Shown here: positions 26,488 to 35,181 of the stretch, piece by piece | Numbering within the stretch: position 1 is the first letter of the stretch | Layout of the letters: every line of letters begins with the position of its first letter | Assembly (NCBI RefSeq): GCF_007991655.1 | Contig: NZ_BJYT01000008.1 | Coordinates: 186,001 to 250,000 of the forward strand | Source: Segetibacter aerophilus | GTDB taxonomy: Bacteria > Bacteroidota > Bacteroidia > Chitinophagales > Chitinophagaceae | Direction: 5' to 3' | Length of the DNA stretch: 64,000 nucleotides | Made by a program: the position numbers and the translations under genes | The notes under the pieces: model-generated | What the model saw: the letters and a program-made list of their open reading frames with translations, nothing else | Told to the model about the DNA's origin: nothing | Databases searched by the model: none

Positions 26488-27420
26488 GTGAATAAACGGA
26501 AATTATATATAGGTCTCGTTATTTTAATAGTGTTATCATCTGTAACCTCTAACCTGTTTTCTCAAACAGTTAAAGCAGGGGTTGATCGGAATAAGATTTT
26601 CATTGGGGAGCAAATCCGCCTTAAGCTCGCTATTCAAGGGGGTAGGGCAGGGCTGAAATGGTTTAGCTTCCCTGACAGTCTTAATCATTTCGAAATTGTT
26701 AAGAGAGGCAAGATTGATACAGTTTTAAACGGCAGTTCCACCGACTATTACCAGGTCATTACAATAACATCTTTCGACAGTGGAAGGTGGCAATTTCCCT
26801 CTTTGTTTGCGTCGGGCATTTCGCAGCCCACTCCTCCTATCGCCATTGATGTATTACCCGTCGACGTCTCTAAGATGGAAGACTATAATGACATCAAAGA
26901 CATTGAAGAAGTAAAGCAGGAGAATGATCCCCTGATTATTGGAATCATCGCCGCTATTACTCTTCTTTCTTTATTCATCCTCTATTGGCTGTTTATTAAA
27001 AAGAGGAAGGTTTTTGTTGGAAGGCGCCCGGCAAAAGGTAGCCTCTCACCCTTAGACTGGGCACTTGCGGAATTGAACAAGCTGAAGGGTCAAAATCTTA
27101 GTACTCCTGCCGAGGTTAAAAAATATTACTCTTCGCTCACCGATATAACCCGGACTTTTTTTAACCGGCAGCTACAGCAGCAATCGCTACAGCAAACTAC
27201 CGACGAATGGATGATGACACTCCAGCCACTCTCTGTAGATAATGAAACGAAGACTTCTTTTTTCCAGGTGCTTCGGTTAGCAGATACGGTGAAGTTTGCC
27301 AAGTACCTGCCGCATTCAAGAGACAATGAAACTTCTGTTGAAATAATAAAAACGATGCTGCAGAAAGTCTCCCTTTTACATTCACCTATTCATTCAAACT
27401 ATCAACCCAATCCGGCCTGA
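26488..27420 (+). CDS. BatD-like membrane protein
   Basis: 310 residues from a GTG directly abutting the DUF58 stop. A signal peptide (ending N-L-F-S-Q, about 26) leads to a periplasmic beta domain of about 120 residues, one membrane segment near 155-172, then a basic linker and a cytoplasmic helical domain, the layout of BatD and DUF4381-type proteins of aerotolerance-like operons. The final TGA overlaps the ATG of the next gene by one base. Confidence 0.75.
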   Translation: MNKRKLYIGLVILIVLSSVTSNLFSQTVKAGVDRNKIFIGEQIRLKLAIQGGRAGLKWFSFPDSLNHFEIVKRGKIDTVLNGSSTDYYQVITITSFDSGRWQFPSLFASGISQPTPPIAIDVLPVDVSKMEDYNDIKDIEEVKQENDPLIIGIIAAITLLSLFILYWLFIKKRKVFVGRRPAKGSLSPLDWALAELNKLKGQNLSTPAEVKKYYSSLTDITRTFFNRQLQQQSLQQTTDEWMMTLQPLSVDNETKTSFFQVLRLADTVKFAKYLPHSRDNETSVEIIKTMLQKVSLLHSPIHSNYQPNPA

Positions 27421-28427
27421 TGCTTTACCAGTGGTTTCAAAATATCACCTTTCACAATTCCGAAGCCTTGAGTTTGCTTTTTATAATTCCAATTATTGCA
27501 ATTTGGTATTATGGCAATGTCAAGAAGCGGCAGGGATCGATGTTGGTGACCACTACCCATTTCCTTTCCGATATCCGCAGTTCTAAAACATGGCTTCAAA
27601 ACTTTCCTTTTGTTTTACGATGTATTGCTTTGGCTTGCCTGATTGTTGCTCTTGCACGTCCGCAGCACAAGTTTAGCGAACAGCAAACCGAAGGCGAGGG
27701 CATAGACATAGTGCTGTGCTTTGATATCAGCGGGAGCATGACAGAAAAAGATTTTACTCCCAATCGTCTTGAAGCCTCAAAGGAGGTAGCGCAGTCGTTT
27801 GTAAATGAGCGCACGGGCGATCGTATTGGCGTCGTTATTTTTAGCAGGCAGAGTTTTACCCTTTGCCCCATCACCACCGACAAGACAGCCATCTTATCTC
27901 AGATAGCTAATATTCATAGCGGTTATCTTGAAGAAGAAGGCACATCAATTGGATCTGGTCTGGCCACTAGTGTAGACCGTTTAAAAAATCAAAAAACTAA
28001 AAGTAAGATTGTCATATTGCTAACCGACGGTGTCGATTTTGGTGGGCTAATACCTCCCGACATTGCAAAGGAAATGGCCAAGTTGTACGGAATTAAAGTA
28101 TATACAATCGGAGTAGGGTCTGAAAAGGAAATAGACGAGCAGGTGCAGACTCCTTATGGAAAGATGAATAATCGAAAGAAGCTCGAATTCAACGAAGGCT
28201 TGCTAAAGAATATTGCTGTTGAAACAGGAGGCCAATATTTTCATGCAGTGGATCAGAATGCACTGAAAAATATTTACGCCAGTATTAATAAATTGGAAAA
28301 GACGAAGGTTGAGATAACTTCTTACGACCGCTTTACCGAAGAGTTTCTGCCTTGGCTGGTAATTGCCTTTGTTTTTCTTGTGATTGAGGCGGTGCTGCGT
28401 TACACTGTCTTTAAAAAGTTCCCTTAG
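27420..28427 (+). CDS. BatA-like vWA domain membrane protein
   Basis: 335 residues. Two N-terminal membrane helices (with L-I-V-A-L-A-R-P-Q at the end of the second) precede a vWA domain with an intact metal site, D-I-S-G-S-M near 102-107 and T-D-G-V-D-F-G near 203, and a C-terminal membrane helix follows. This is the BatA/BatB architecture; only one copy is seen here where many Bacteroidota carry batA and batB. It ends the operon and probably works with MoxR at the inner membrane. Confidence 0.88.
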   Translation: MLYQWFQNITFHNSEALSLLFIIPIIAIWYYGNVKKRQGSMLVTTTHFLSDIRSSKTWLQNFPFVLRCIALACLIVALARPQHKFSEQQTEGEGIDIVLCFDISGSMTEKDFTPNRLEASKEVAQSFVNERTGDRIGVVIFSRQSFTLCPITTDKTAILSQIANIHSGYLEEEGTSIGSGLATSVDRLKNQKTKSKIVILLTDGVDFGGLIPPDIAKEMAKLYGIKVYTIGVGSEKEIDEQVQTPYGKMNNRKKLEFNEGLLKNIAVETGGQYFHAVDQNALKNIYASINKLEKTKVEITSYDRFTEEFLPWLVIAFVFLVIEAVLRYTVFKKFP

Positions 28428-28439
28428 TTCGCGACAACT

Positions 28440-28494
28440 ATCTGTAGACAAGCTTTGGGCTATAAATGACCATTGTTGTGTCACTCACTTGTAC
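28440..28494 (-). repeat. Dispersed intergenic repeat (A type)
   Basis: Minus-strand head at 28471-28494 is complete (GTACAAGTG, A, GTGACAC, AACAATG). The tail is a variant, AAGCTTGTCTACAGAT, most like that of the metG leader copy. It lies between convergent genes. Confidence 0.65.
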
Positions 28495-28520
28495 AGGTAT
28501 TTCTTTGTTCAGCAGGCAGC

Positions 28521-29429
28521 CTATTTTTCAACCAGCTCCACTTTTTTCTTGCCCACGTGGAGTTTATAATCCACCCCAACTTTAAGCGCATAATTTTCCT
28601 TCATGTGCCCTACCGGGAACTGGAAACAAATTGGGTAATCGTACTCCTTAACTACTTCGTAAATGACTTCGTACACCTCTTTTCCAAAAGGTATTGTCGT
28701 ATCCTTTGTTTCAGTAAAACCTCCTATTATCAAACCTGCTAGTTTAGACAATTTTCGGCTTCTTTTTAACTGGTACAACATTCTGTCGATGTTATAAATG
28801 TATTCGCCTACTTCTTCTATAAAAAGTATTTTATTATCAGTGTTTATATCAGACGGAGTTCCTACAAGATGACTTAACAGCGATAGATTTCCTCCAACTA
28901 ATTTTCCTAATGCAGTGCCAGTGTTATTATAAGGATTGATTGCACAGGTATACTTTTGTTTCTTGCCTTCCAGGACAAGTTTCAAAGATTGGACAAATTC
29001 GTTTTTGTGCTCATTATCATTAAAAGCTGCAGCCATTGGAGCATGCAAACTTGCAATTTTGTAGCGATTGTAAACATGTGAATGCAAGACAGTAATATCA
29101 CTAAAGCCGATTATCCACTTCGGTTTTTTCGTAAACTTTTTAAAATTCAATCCGTCTATGATTCTTCCCACCCCATATCCTCCGCGGGCACACAAAATGG
29201 CGTTAACAGAGTCATCGTCCATCATTTGTTGTAGATCGTGGAGCCGTTGTTCATCTGTGCCTGAAAAATAATTGAACTGACTCCCAATCGTGTTTCCGGC
29301 TTTTACTTTGTAACCCCATTCCATCAAAACCGCCATGCAGGTTTGGATCTTTTCAACAGGCATATAGCCTGCGGGACAAACAATACCAATTGTATCGCCT
29401 TTCTTTAAGTATGGAGGAATTGTTGCCAT
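28521..29429 (-). CDS. LD-carboxypeptidase (S66 family)
   Basis: 302 residues without a signal peptide, so cytoplasmic. The catalytic triad of S66 enzymes is present: Ser110 in G-F-S-D-I-T, Glu at 205-206 in F-I-E-E-V-G-E-Y and His275 in P-V-G-H-M-K-E-N-Y. R-G-G-Y-G-V-G-R at 82-89 is the other family signature. These enzymes remove the terminal D-alanine from muropeptide tetrapeptides during murein recycling. It converges on the batA-like gene. Confidence 0.9.
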   Translation of the reverse strand: MATIPPYLKKGDTIGIVCPAGYMPVEKIQTCMAVLMEWGYKVKAGNTIGSQFNYFSGTDEQRLHDLQQMMDDDSVNAILCARGGYGVGRIIDGLNFKKFTKKPKWIIGFSDITVLHSHVYNRYKIASLHAPMAAAFNDNEHKNEFVQSLKLVLEGKKQKYTCAINPYNNTGTALGKLVGGNLSLLSHLVGTPSDINTDNKILFIEEVGEYIYNIDRMLYQLKRSRKLSKLAGLIIGGFTETKDTTIPFGKEVYEVIYEVVKEYDYPICFQFPVGHMKENYALKVGVDYKLHVGKKKVELVEK

Positions 29430-29537
29430 TGAGCAATGTTACGATAAAAATTTACAGGCAAAAAAGACCGAAGTTTCCGTCGTCTTTTTATTGAGTTAAC
29501 CTTAACCGTAGAATTTAGTCTTAGCTTTAGTATTTAA

Positions 29538-29777
29538 ATGAACAGCATGATTCGGACACAAATAATTCCTGATTCAAATAAAATTTCTGTAGTTGTACCA
29601 GACAATTATATCGGAAAAAAAGTAGAAGTTATACTATTTTCTGAGGACGATGTTGATGAAGTTGGCAGCAAAAAAGGTGAAATTAAAAGGTATAAAGGGA
29701 TGTTTTCAAAAGAAAAAGCTTTGGAAATGCAAGAGTTCGCTCAACAAATCCGGAAAGAATGGGGAAGGGAAATTTAA
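29538..29777 (+). CDS. Antitoxin-like protein of a VapBC-type pair
   Basis: 79 residues. The first half (I-P-D-S-N-K-I-S-V-V-V-P-D-N-Y-I-G-K-K-V-E-V-I-L-F) resembles the short beta domain found before Bacteroidota PIN toxins and the second half is a basic helix that could bind the toxin. The stop overlaps the toxin start by 19 bases. Assignment as antitoxin rests on size, position and overlap. The upstream hairpin at 29461-29489 may act in either direction. Confidence 0.65.
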   Translation: MNSMIRTQIIPDSNKISVVVPDNYIGKKVEVILFSEDDVDEVGSKKGEIKRYKGMFSKEKALEMQEFAQQIRKEWGREI

Positions 29778-30139
29778 TAGATACAAATACAGCTATTGAT
29801 TATCTCGCACAGCTACTTCCACCGAGTGCGTCACAATTAATAGAGGCAATGGAAGTTAATATTTCTATTGTTACCAGGATTGAGCTCTTGTGCTGGCCCA
29901 ATGCAACCGATAATGATACCGATATGCTTTTAGGTTTTATCTCTAGTTGCACTGTCATCAATCTCTCCGAGCCTGTAGTTGAAAAGACTATAGAAATAAG
30001 AAAAAAATACAGGCTAAAATTAGGGGATGCAATTGTTGCAGCAACTGCATTACTGAATAGACTAGATTTATATACGAGAAACGTAAAAGATTTTGACCGA
30101 GTACTGGAACTTAAAATATTCAACCCTTATTTGGTATAA
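29759..30139 (+). CDS. PIN domain ribonuclease toxin, VapC-like
   Basis: 126 residues. The four acidic PIN positions are visible: Asp in L-I-D-T-N-T (about 8), Glu in T-R-I-E-L-L (about 42), Asp in L-K-L-G-D-A-I-V-A-A (about 92) and Asp in N-V-K-D-F-D-R near 111-113. VapC toxins cleave tRNA or rRNA when released from the antitoxin. It is translationally coupled to the small upstream gene. Confidence 0.82.
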   Translation: MGKGNLIDTNTAIDYLAQLLPPSASQLIEAMEVNISIVTRIELLCWPNATDNDTDMLLGFISSCTVINLSEPVVEKTIEIRKKYRLKLGDAIVAATALLNRLDLYTRNVKDFDRVLELKIFNPYLV

Positions 30140-30192
30140 TATCCTCCAAGCTTTCAATAGCAACTACATTTTCCCCTTAGCTGCTTATTGGT

Positions 30193-30200
30193 TATTTTTG
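30193..30200 (+). promoter_or_regulatory. Possible -7 box of the metG promoter
   Basis: TATTTTTG fits TAnnTTTG; the -33 position has TTT instead of TTG. Transcription from here would place a copy of the dispersed repeat inside the metG leader. Confidence 0.4.
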
Positions 30201-30240
30201 CAGCCCTTTGTTATTACGTCTTGTTCCAACTTAATTTATA

Positions 30241-30293
30241 GTAAAAGTGTGCGACGCAACGGTGACGAGGAAAGTTATAAAGCTTAGTACAAA
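30241..30293 (+). repeat. Dispersed intergenic repeat in the metG leader (B type)
   Basis: Head GTAAAAGTG + T + GCGACGC + AACGGTG, then GAAAGTTATAAAG, shared with the copy at 37230, and a tail that ends at the metG ATG. Confidence 0.7.
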
Positions 30294-32534
30294 ATGAATT
30301 TACCTAAAAGATATATGGTCACATCCGCGTTGCCATATGCAAACGGATTAAAACATATCGGACACCTTGCCGGCGCTTACATACCCGCTGATATTTACGT
30401 TCGCTACCTACGAGCGAGGAAAAAAGATGTGGTATATGTCTGTGGAAGTGATGAACATGGCGCTGCGATAACGATACAGGCAATGAAGGAGGGCACAACT
30501 CCTAAAGCGATAGTTGATAAGTATCACGAAATAATGAAGCAAAACTTCCATGACCTCGGGATTAGTTTCGATATTTATCACCGTACTTCTGCGCAAATAC
30601 ACCACGAAACAGCGCAGGAGTTTTTCACCGCTTTGAACGAAAGGGGCGAACTGGAGCAGCAGGAGACAGAACAGTTTTACGATGAGGAAGCAAAATCTTT
30701 TTTAGCAGACAGATACATTGTAGGTACTTGTCCTGTTTGTGGCCACCCTAACGCTTTTGGTGACCAGTGCGAGAAATGCGGCTCTTCTTTAAGTCCTGAA
30801 TTGTTGATTAATCCACGTAGTACTTTAAGTGGCAACGCGCCTGTAAAGCGTACAACTACTCATTGGTATCTTCCGCTGAATAAATATGAAGACTTTTTGC
30901 GTCAATGGATTTTGCAGGAGCATAAAGATGACTGGAAAACAAATGTGCTCGGTCAGTGTAAGAGCTGGTTGGATGCAGGCCTGCAGCCCCGGGCAGTAAC
31001 GCGTGATTTGGATTGGGGTGTGAAAGTTCCGCTAACTGAAGCGGAGGGCAAAGTGCTCTACGTATGGTTTGATGCACCAATTGGTTATATCAGCGCAACC
31101 CGGCAATGGGCGCTCGATAACGGCAAAGAATGGGAGCCTTACTGGTACAATAAGGATACAAAATTGGTTCACTTTATTGGTAAGGATAACATTGTGTTCC
31201 ATAGCATTATTTTTCCTGTAATGCTAAAATTGCATGGAAATGTATTACCGGAAAATGTTCCTGCCAATGAGTTTATGAACCTGGAGGGCGATAAGATGAG
31301 CACCAGCCGTGGCTGGAGTATTGAGATGGACGAGTACATAAACGACTGGATAAAAAAAGATAACGGCGGCGATAGCATGGCCGACGTCTTACGTTATTAC
31401 CTCACAACTATTTCACCGGAAACGAAGGACAGCGAGTTTACATGGAAGGGTTTCCAGGATGCAAGTAATAGCGAGCTGGGAAACATTTTTGGCAACTTTG
31501 TAAACCGGACATTTGTGTTAATGCACAAATTATGTAAAGGGAAAGTACCTCCTTTACATGCAGAGATCTTAGACGATGCAGATCGAAACATGTTTGCAGT
31601 AATTGAAAATGCAAAAGCTACTATTGAAAACTTAATAGAGACTTATAAGTTTAGGGAAGCGTTGTTTGAAGTAATAGATCTGGCCAGAAGAGGCAACAGG
31701 TACATGCAGGATAAGCAGCCGTGGATAGTAGCAAAGCAGTTAGAAGCGGCAAGCCAAAAGCTGCAAGCTGCCAGCGATGAAGAAGAGCGAAAAACATTGC
31801 AGTCGGAGGCCGAGAGCCTGCAGTTCAAGATCGACAATTGCCTGCATGTTTGTTTGCAGCTAACTGCAAATCTTGCAATCCTGGTTAACCCTTTTTTACC
31901 TTTTACCGCTAAAAAGTTGTGTTACATGATGAAAGTGGTAGATAAGATGCTGGATTGGGAAAATGCCGGGAAAGCGAAATTGTTGAGCGTTGGCTACAAC
32001 CTGCGCGAACCGCAAATTTTATTTAGAAAAATAGAAGACTCTGAGATCGCAGCACAAATTGAAAAATTAAAAATAAAAAGTAAAAAAGTGGAAGAAGAAA
32101 AGAAACAAGTTACCGATTCCCAGTTACCTGTAGCGAGTGAAACATCAGGCGAAGCAAGCGGCGGTCAAGCGGAAACAGGAACCGGGGAACTGGTAACTAG
32201 CACAAAAGCTGAAATCGTTTTTGATGATTTTGCAAAAATTGATTTAAAAGTTGGAACCATAGTAAGTGCAGAAAAAGTGCAAAAGGCAGACAAGCTTTTA
32301 AAATTGCAGGTAGACCTGGGCTTTGAAACAAGAACAATTGTTTCAGGGATTGCTATGCACTTTCAACCGGAAGAAATTGTGGGTAAGCAGGTAACAGTTG
32401 TCGTAAATCTTGCACCAAGAAAAATGAGAGGAATTGAAAGCAATGGTATGATCTTAATGGCAGAAGACGCTGCTGGAAATTTGCACTTCATAAATCCTGA
32501 AGAAAAGATAGATGCAGGAAGTAACGTTAGTTAG
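30294..32534 (+). CDS. metG: Methionyl-tRNA synthetase with C-terminal tRNA-binding domain
   Basis: 746 residues. H-I-G-H at 21-24 and K-M-S-T-S near 333-337 form the ATP site; C-P-V-C ... C-E-K-C near 145-162 is the zinc knuckle. After the anticodon-binding helical bundle comes a low-complexity linker (about 590-640) and then an EMAP/Trbp111-like OB fold (D-F-A-K-I-D-L-K-V-G-T-I, V-N-L-A-P-R-K-M-R-G-I-E-S-N-G-M) that binds tRNA and dimerises the enzyme. The linker is encoded by an inverted DNA repeat (32109-32131 with 32175-32197), which is unusual for a housekeeping gene. Confidence 0.97.
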   Translation: MNLPKRYMVTSALPYANGLKHIGHLAGAYIPADIYVRYLRARKKDVVYVCGSDEHGAAITIQAMKEGTTPKAIVDKYHEIMKQNFHDLGISFDIYHRTSAQIHHETAQEFFTALNERGELEQQETEQFYDEEAKSFLADRYIVGTCPVCGHPNAFGDQCEKCGSSLSPELLINPRSTLSGNAPVKRTTTHWYLPLNKYEDFLRQWILQEHKDDWKTNVLGQCKSWLDAGLQPRAVTRDLDWGVKVPLTEAEGKVLYVWFDAPIGYISATRQWALDNGKEWEPYWYNKDTKLVHFIGKDNIVFHSIIFPVMLKLHGNVLPENVPANEFMNLEGDKMSTSRGWSIEMDEYINDWIKKDNGGDSMADVLRYYLTTISPETKDSEFTWKGFQDASNSELGNIFGNFVNRTFVLMHKLCKGKVPPLHAEILDDADRNMFAVIENAKATIENLIETYKFREALFEVIDLARRGNRYMQDKQPWIVAKQLEAASQKLQAASDEEERKTLQSEAESLQFKIDNCLHVCLQLTANLAILVNPFLPFTAKKLCYMMKVVDKMLDWENAGKAKLLSVGYNLREPQILFRKIEDSEIAAQIEKLKIKSKKVEEEKKQVTDSQLPVASETSGEASGGQAETGTGELVTSTKAEIVFDDFAKIDLKVGTIVSAEKVQKADKLLKLQVDLGFETRTIVSGIAMHFQPEEIVGKQVTVVVNLAPRKMRGIESNGMILMAEDAAGNLHFINPEEKIDAGSNVS
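32109..32197. repeat. Inverted repeat inside the metG linker
   Basis: The 23 bases at 32109-32131 (GTTACCGATTCCC, then AGTTACCTGT) match the reverse complement of 32175-32197 at 18 positions. They enclose 43 bases and are translated in frame as a Gln/Ser/Thr/Gly/Glu-rich linker. Confidence 0.6.
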
Positions 32535-32554
32535 TTTGGAGAAACATGTTGTAT

Positions 32555-32591
32555 TCATCCCTGTCAAATGCCTGGCAGGGATGAGTTTTTT
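32555..32591 (+). terminator. metG terminator
   Basis: TCATCCCTG (32555-32563) pairs with CAGGGATGA (32576-32584), followed by GTTTTTT. It covers the ATG at 32568, so that codon is not the start of the next gene. Confidence 0.75.
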
Positions 32592-32606
32592 AAAGCGAAA
32601 AATTTT

Positions 32607-34067
32607 ATGAGTGCAGCTTCCGTCCTAAGATTCATTAATAATAAAAAGTTTCTTTTTGCTGCTGTTATAATTTTTCTCCTTCCATTTCTGTTGTTCTGTT
32701 TTTGGAACGTCCCTTCTGCCGACGACTACATGATCCTTGATAAAAAGCAGCAGTTTAGCTTTTGGGGTTTACAGAGTTGGGTCTACCACACATGGACTGG
32801 CCGTTATGTTTCTACATTTGTTAGTACAGCATTCTCTTATAGCGGTTTTCTTTATTCCCATTATTACGTCCATACAATCCTGCTATTATTATTTACAGTT
32901 CTTTCATGGGTTTTTCTCCTGAGGCAAGTGAATAGATACCTTCTAAACAGCCGGTTTTCTTTTTCGTCATTATTACTTGCTTCCTTGCTTTTATTGATCC
33001 TCGAGATCAATATCATTCCTGAACCTGTCACCGCTTTTTACTGGTTTTCAAGTGCTATCACTTATCAATTGCCACTCATATTATTGATCCTCCTGGCGGG
33101 AACTTTATTCAAACTATTCTTTAAGAAGGATCAGCGAAATTTGCAATTTATTCTTGCTGCACTACTAATTATTTTCCTCAATGGCTGTAATGAAAGTATT
33201 ACTCTTTTTGTGCTAATACTTTCTACTTTTTTGATAGCTTTTTACTATTTCGTTAATAAGAGCATTCCCAAAATTTTTCTCAGCCTCTACATTATCAACC
33301 TTATCAGTTCTTCTTTTTTACTGTTCGCGCCTGGTATTATTCACAGAGGTTCGTTACATGACACAAGTCCGTTTTTATCTATCACTGTAATTGCTGCAAT
33401 CAAGTTTACTGTGCTGAATTGGTTTTTTTTAAAAGAGCCCCTCTGGTGGTTTTTGCTTTTATTCGTTAGTTCGTTCCTCTCCAACAACGAATCATTGTGC
33501 GTTAGCTTAAGAAAGCATCTTGCCGGCATTCGATTTCCCTTATTGCTACTCGCGTATGTCTTAACGGGCCTTCTGATTTACATTCCAATCTTATATGCAA
33601 CCAACGGCTCACTTCCCCTTCGCACTGAAAACATTACCTGTTTTTTATTCAGCCTCATGCTACTATTGATCATTACAGCCTTTATTTTAAAAAAAGCAAA
33701 ATTAACTGCACTCGGTTTTTTATATCCATATCGATACTTGCTTTTTAGCATATTGATCTTTTCGTCTTCAAACATGAAAAAGGTATCAGATACATTGTTA
33801 TCAGGTTTTTTGTACAAGCAAATAATGCAGGAAAGACTAAGCTTGTTTGAAGACGCAAAACGCATGGGTTCATCTGAGGTTACGTTCGATGATTACAGCC
33901 TCGCAATTCATAAGCGGATTAAAAATTACCCTTTGTTAAACCGAAAGGTTTTAAAGGATATAATACAGAAGCCGCCACCTATGATTTGCTTCGAGAACGA
34001 CTTGTATGATATCAACTACATGAAGGAGCTTTACGGCATTAAAATTTTGCATATCAATAAAAAGTAG
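32607..34067 (+). CDS. Multi-spanning membrane protein, DUF6056-like
   Basis: 486 residues from ATG 32607, chosen because the earlier ATG lies inside the metG terminator. It has about 11 membrane segments. The first periplasmic loop contains P-S-A-D-D-Y and, further on, W-T-G-R-Y-V-S, a D-D and W-x-G-R pattern I associate with DUF6056 and GT-C-like membrane glycosyltransferases. The C-terminal 90 residues are soluble. A role in transferring a lipid-linked sugar is possible but is inference. The neighbours are unrelated. Confidence 0.65.
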   Translation: MSAASVLRFINNKKFLFAAVIIFLLPFLLFCFWNVPSADDYMILDKKQQFSFWGLQSWVYHTWTGRYVSTFVSTAFSYSGFLYSHYYVHTILLLLFTVLSWVFLLRQVNRYLLNSRFSFSSLLLASLLLLILEINIIPEPVTAFYWFSSAITYQLPLILLILLAGTLFKLFFKKDQRNLQFILAALLIIFLNGCNESITLFVLILSTFLIAFYYFVNKSIPKIFLSLYIINLISSSFLLFAPGIIHRGSLHDTSPFLSITVIAAIKFTVLNWFFLKEPLWWFLLLFVSSFLSNNESLCVSLRKHLAGIRFPLLLLAYVLTGLLIYIPILYATNGSLPLRTENITCFLFSLMLLLIITAFILKKAKLTALGFLYPYRYLLFSILIFSSSNMKKVSDTLLSGFLYKQIMQERLSLFEDAKRMGSSEVTFDDYSLAIHKRIKNYPLLNRKVLKDIIQKPPPMICFENDLYDINYMKELYGIKILHINKK

Positions 34068-34117
34068 CTGCTAACTTTACTTTGTCCTCCAACTTATAAC
34101 CACCAAAAAGATATTAT

Positions 34118-34939
34118 ATGAATGACAGCAACATGTTTAGTTTAAAAGATAAGGTCGTAGTAGTGACCGGCGGAACCGGGATTTTAGGGAACGCTTTTGT
34201 AGATGCAATAGTAGAAGCCGGCGGAAAAGTGGCTATTCTTGGCAGGAAGAAAGAAGTGGCTGATGAAAGAGCTGCAGCTATTAATGCGAAAGGCGGTAGT
34301 GCAATTGGAGTGGTCGCGGACGTACTTGATGAACAACAACTGTCCGAGGCAAAAGATAAAATTGTCGCAGAATTTGGAAAAATTGATGGTTTGGTAAATG
34401 CTGCTGGTGGCAATATTCCCGAAGGTGTTTTGCAGCCTGAGCAAGACATCTTTAAGATGAATATTGGAGGAATGAAAAAAGCGGTGGAGATTAACTTATG
34501 GGGGACCGTGATTCCAACTCAAATTTTTGGCGAAGAGATAGTCAAAACCGGTCGGGGAAGTATTGTAAATATCTCTTCAATGAATTCTAAACGGGCGATA
34601 ACTAAAGTACTGGGATACAACATGGGTAAGGCTGCAGTAGATTGTTACAACCAATGGTACGCGGTCGAGCTATCCAGAAGGTACGGCGACACCATCAGGA
34701 TGAACGCCTTGGCTCCCGGTTTTTTTCTTACCGAGCAAAATAGAAACTTACTTACGAAACCAGAAGGAGGATATACTGAAAGAGGCGAGCTGGTAATCAG
34801 GCAAACGCCGTTCAAACGTTTCGGTCATCCTGATGAGCTGAAGGGCGCTTTGGTTTGGCTACTTAGCGATGCATCCCAATTTGTAACAGGCGCAATGATC
34901 TGTGTTGATGGCGGCTTCTCAATATTTGGTGGCGTGTAA
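34118..34939 (+). CDS. SDR family oxidoreductase, D-mannonate oxidoreductase-like
   Basis: 273 residues. T-G-G-T-G-I-L-G (17-24) binds NAD(P), N-A-A-G-G follows near 90, the catalytic Ser is in N-I-S-S-M-N and the Tyr/Lys pair in G-Y-N-M-G-K. The insert region E-Q-N-R-N-L-L and the C-terminal D-G-G-F-S-I-F-G-G-V are as in SDRs that stand in for UxuB and reduce fructuronate to mannonate. The following PfkB kinases and YhcH protein support a hexuronate route; the aldolase and dehydratase are not in the window. Confidence 0.8.
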   Translation: MNDSNMFSLKDKVVVVTGGTGILGNAFVDAIVEAGGKVAILGRKKEVADERAAAINAKGGSAIGVVADVLDEQQLSEAKDKIVAEFGKIDGLVNAAGGNIPEGVLQPEQDIFKMNIGGMKKAVEINLWGTVIPTQIFGEEIVKTGRGSIVNISSMNSKRAITKVLGYNMGKAAVDCYNQWYAVELSRRYGDTIRMNALAPGFFLTEQNRNLLTKPEGGYTERGELVIRQTPFKRFGHPDELKGALVWLLSDASQFVTGAMICVDGGFSIFGGV

Positions 34940-35026
34940 ATTATTCTGCTGATATCAAATAATGGCCTCTTTCTACTTTGAAGTAAAATCGGACGATTTT
35001 TCAATTGTAGCAATAATTTGTTGGAA

Positions 35027-35083
35027 GATTCTGGTACCGGCAGTCGAACGTATGGCAACATCGTTGCGACGCATTTCGTTCGT
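35027..35083 (-). repeat. Dispersed intergenic repeat, diverged copy
   Basis: Minus strand: palindrome core GCGTCGC (plus-strand GCGACGC at 35066-35072) followed by AACGATG, and the tail CTGCCGGTACCAGAATC (plus 35027-35043). The head before the palindrome is not conserved. Confidence 0.55.
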
Positions 35084-35181
35084 CTTTAAATCTTTTGGCT
35101 GCTTTTTCAGTATTTATTTCTAACTGCAAATTTTATTAGCCTGGCATTATTGTCGTTAAAAGGCTTAAACCTCTAGTAAGT

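Noticed and set aside
29461-29489. Hairpin AAAAAGAC/GTCTTTTT between the LD-carboxypeptidase and the VapBC-like genes, resembling an attenuator
   Set aside because: The stem is short and A/T-rich with poor inner pairing, and it lies between divergent starts where a terminator is not expected; kept only as a remark.
34985-35000. AAAATC/GATTTT hairpin after the SDR gene as a terminator
   Set aside because: Only six A/T-rich pairs with a 4-base loop and no long T run.
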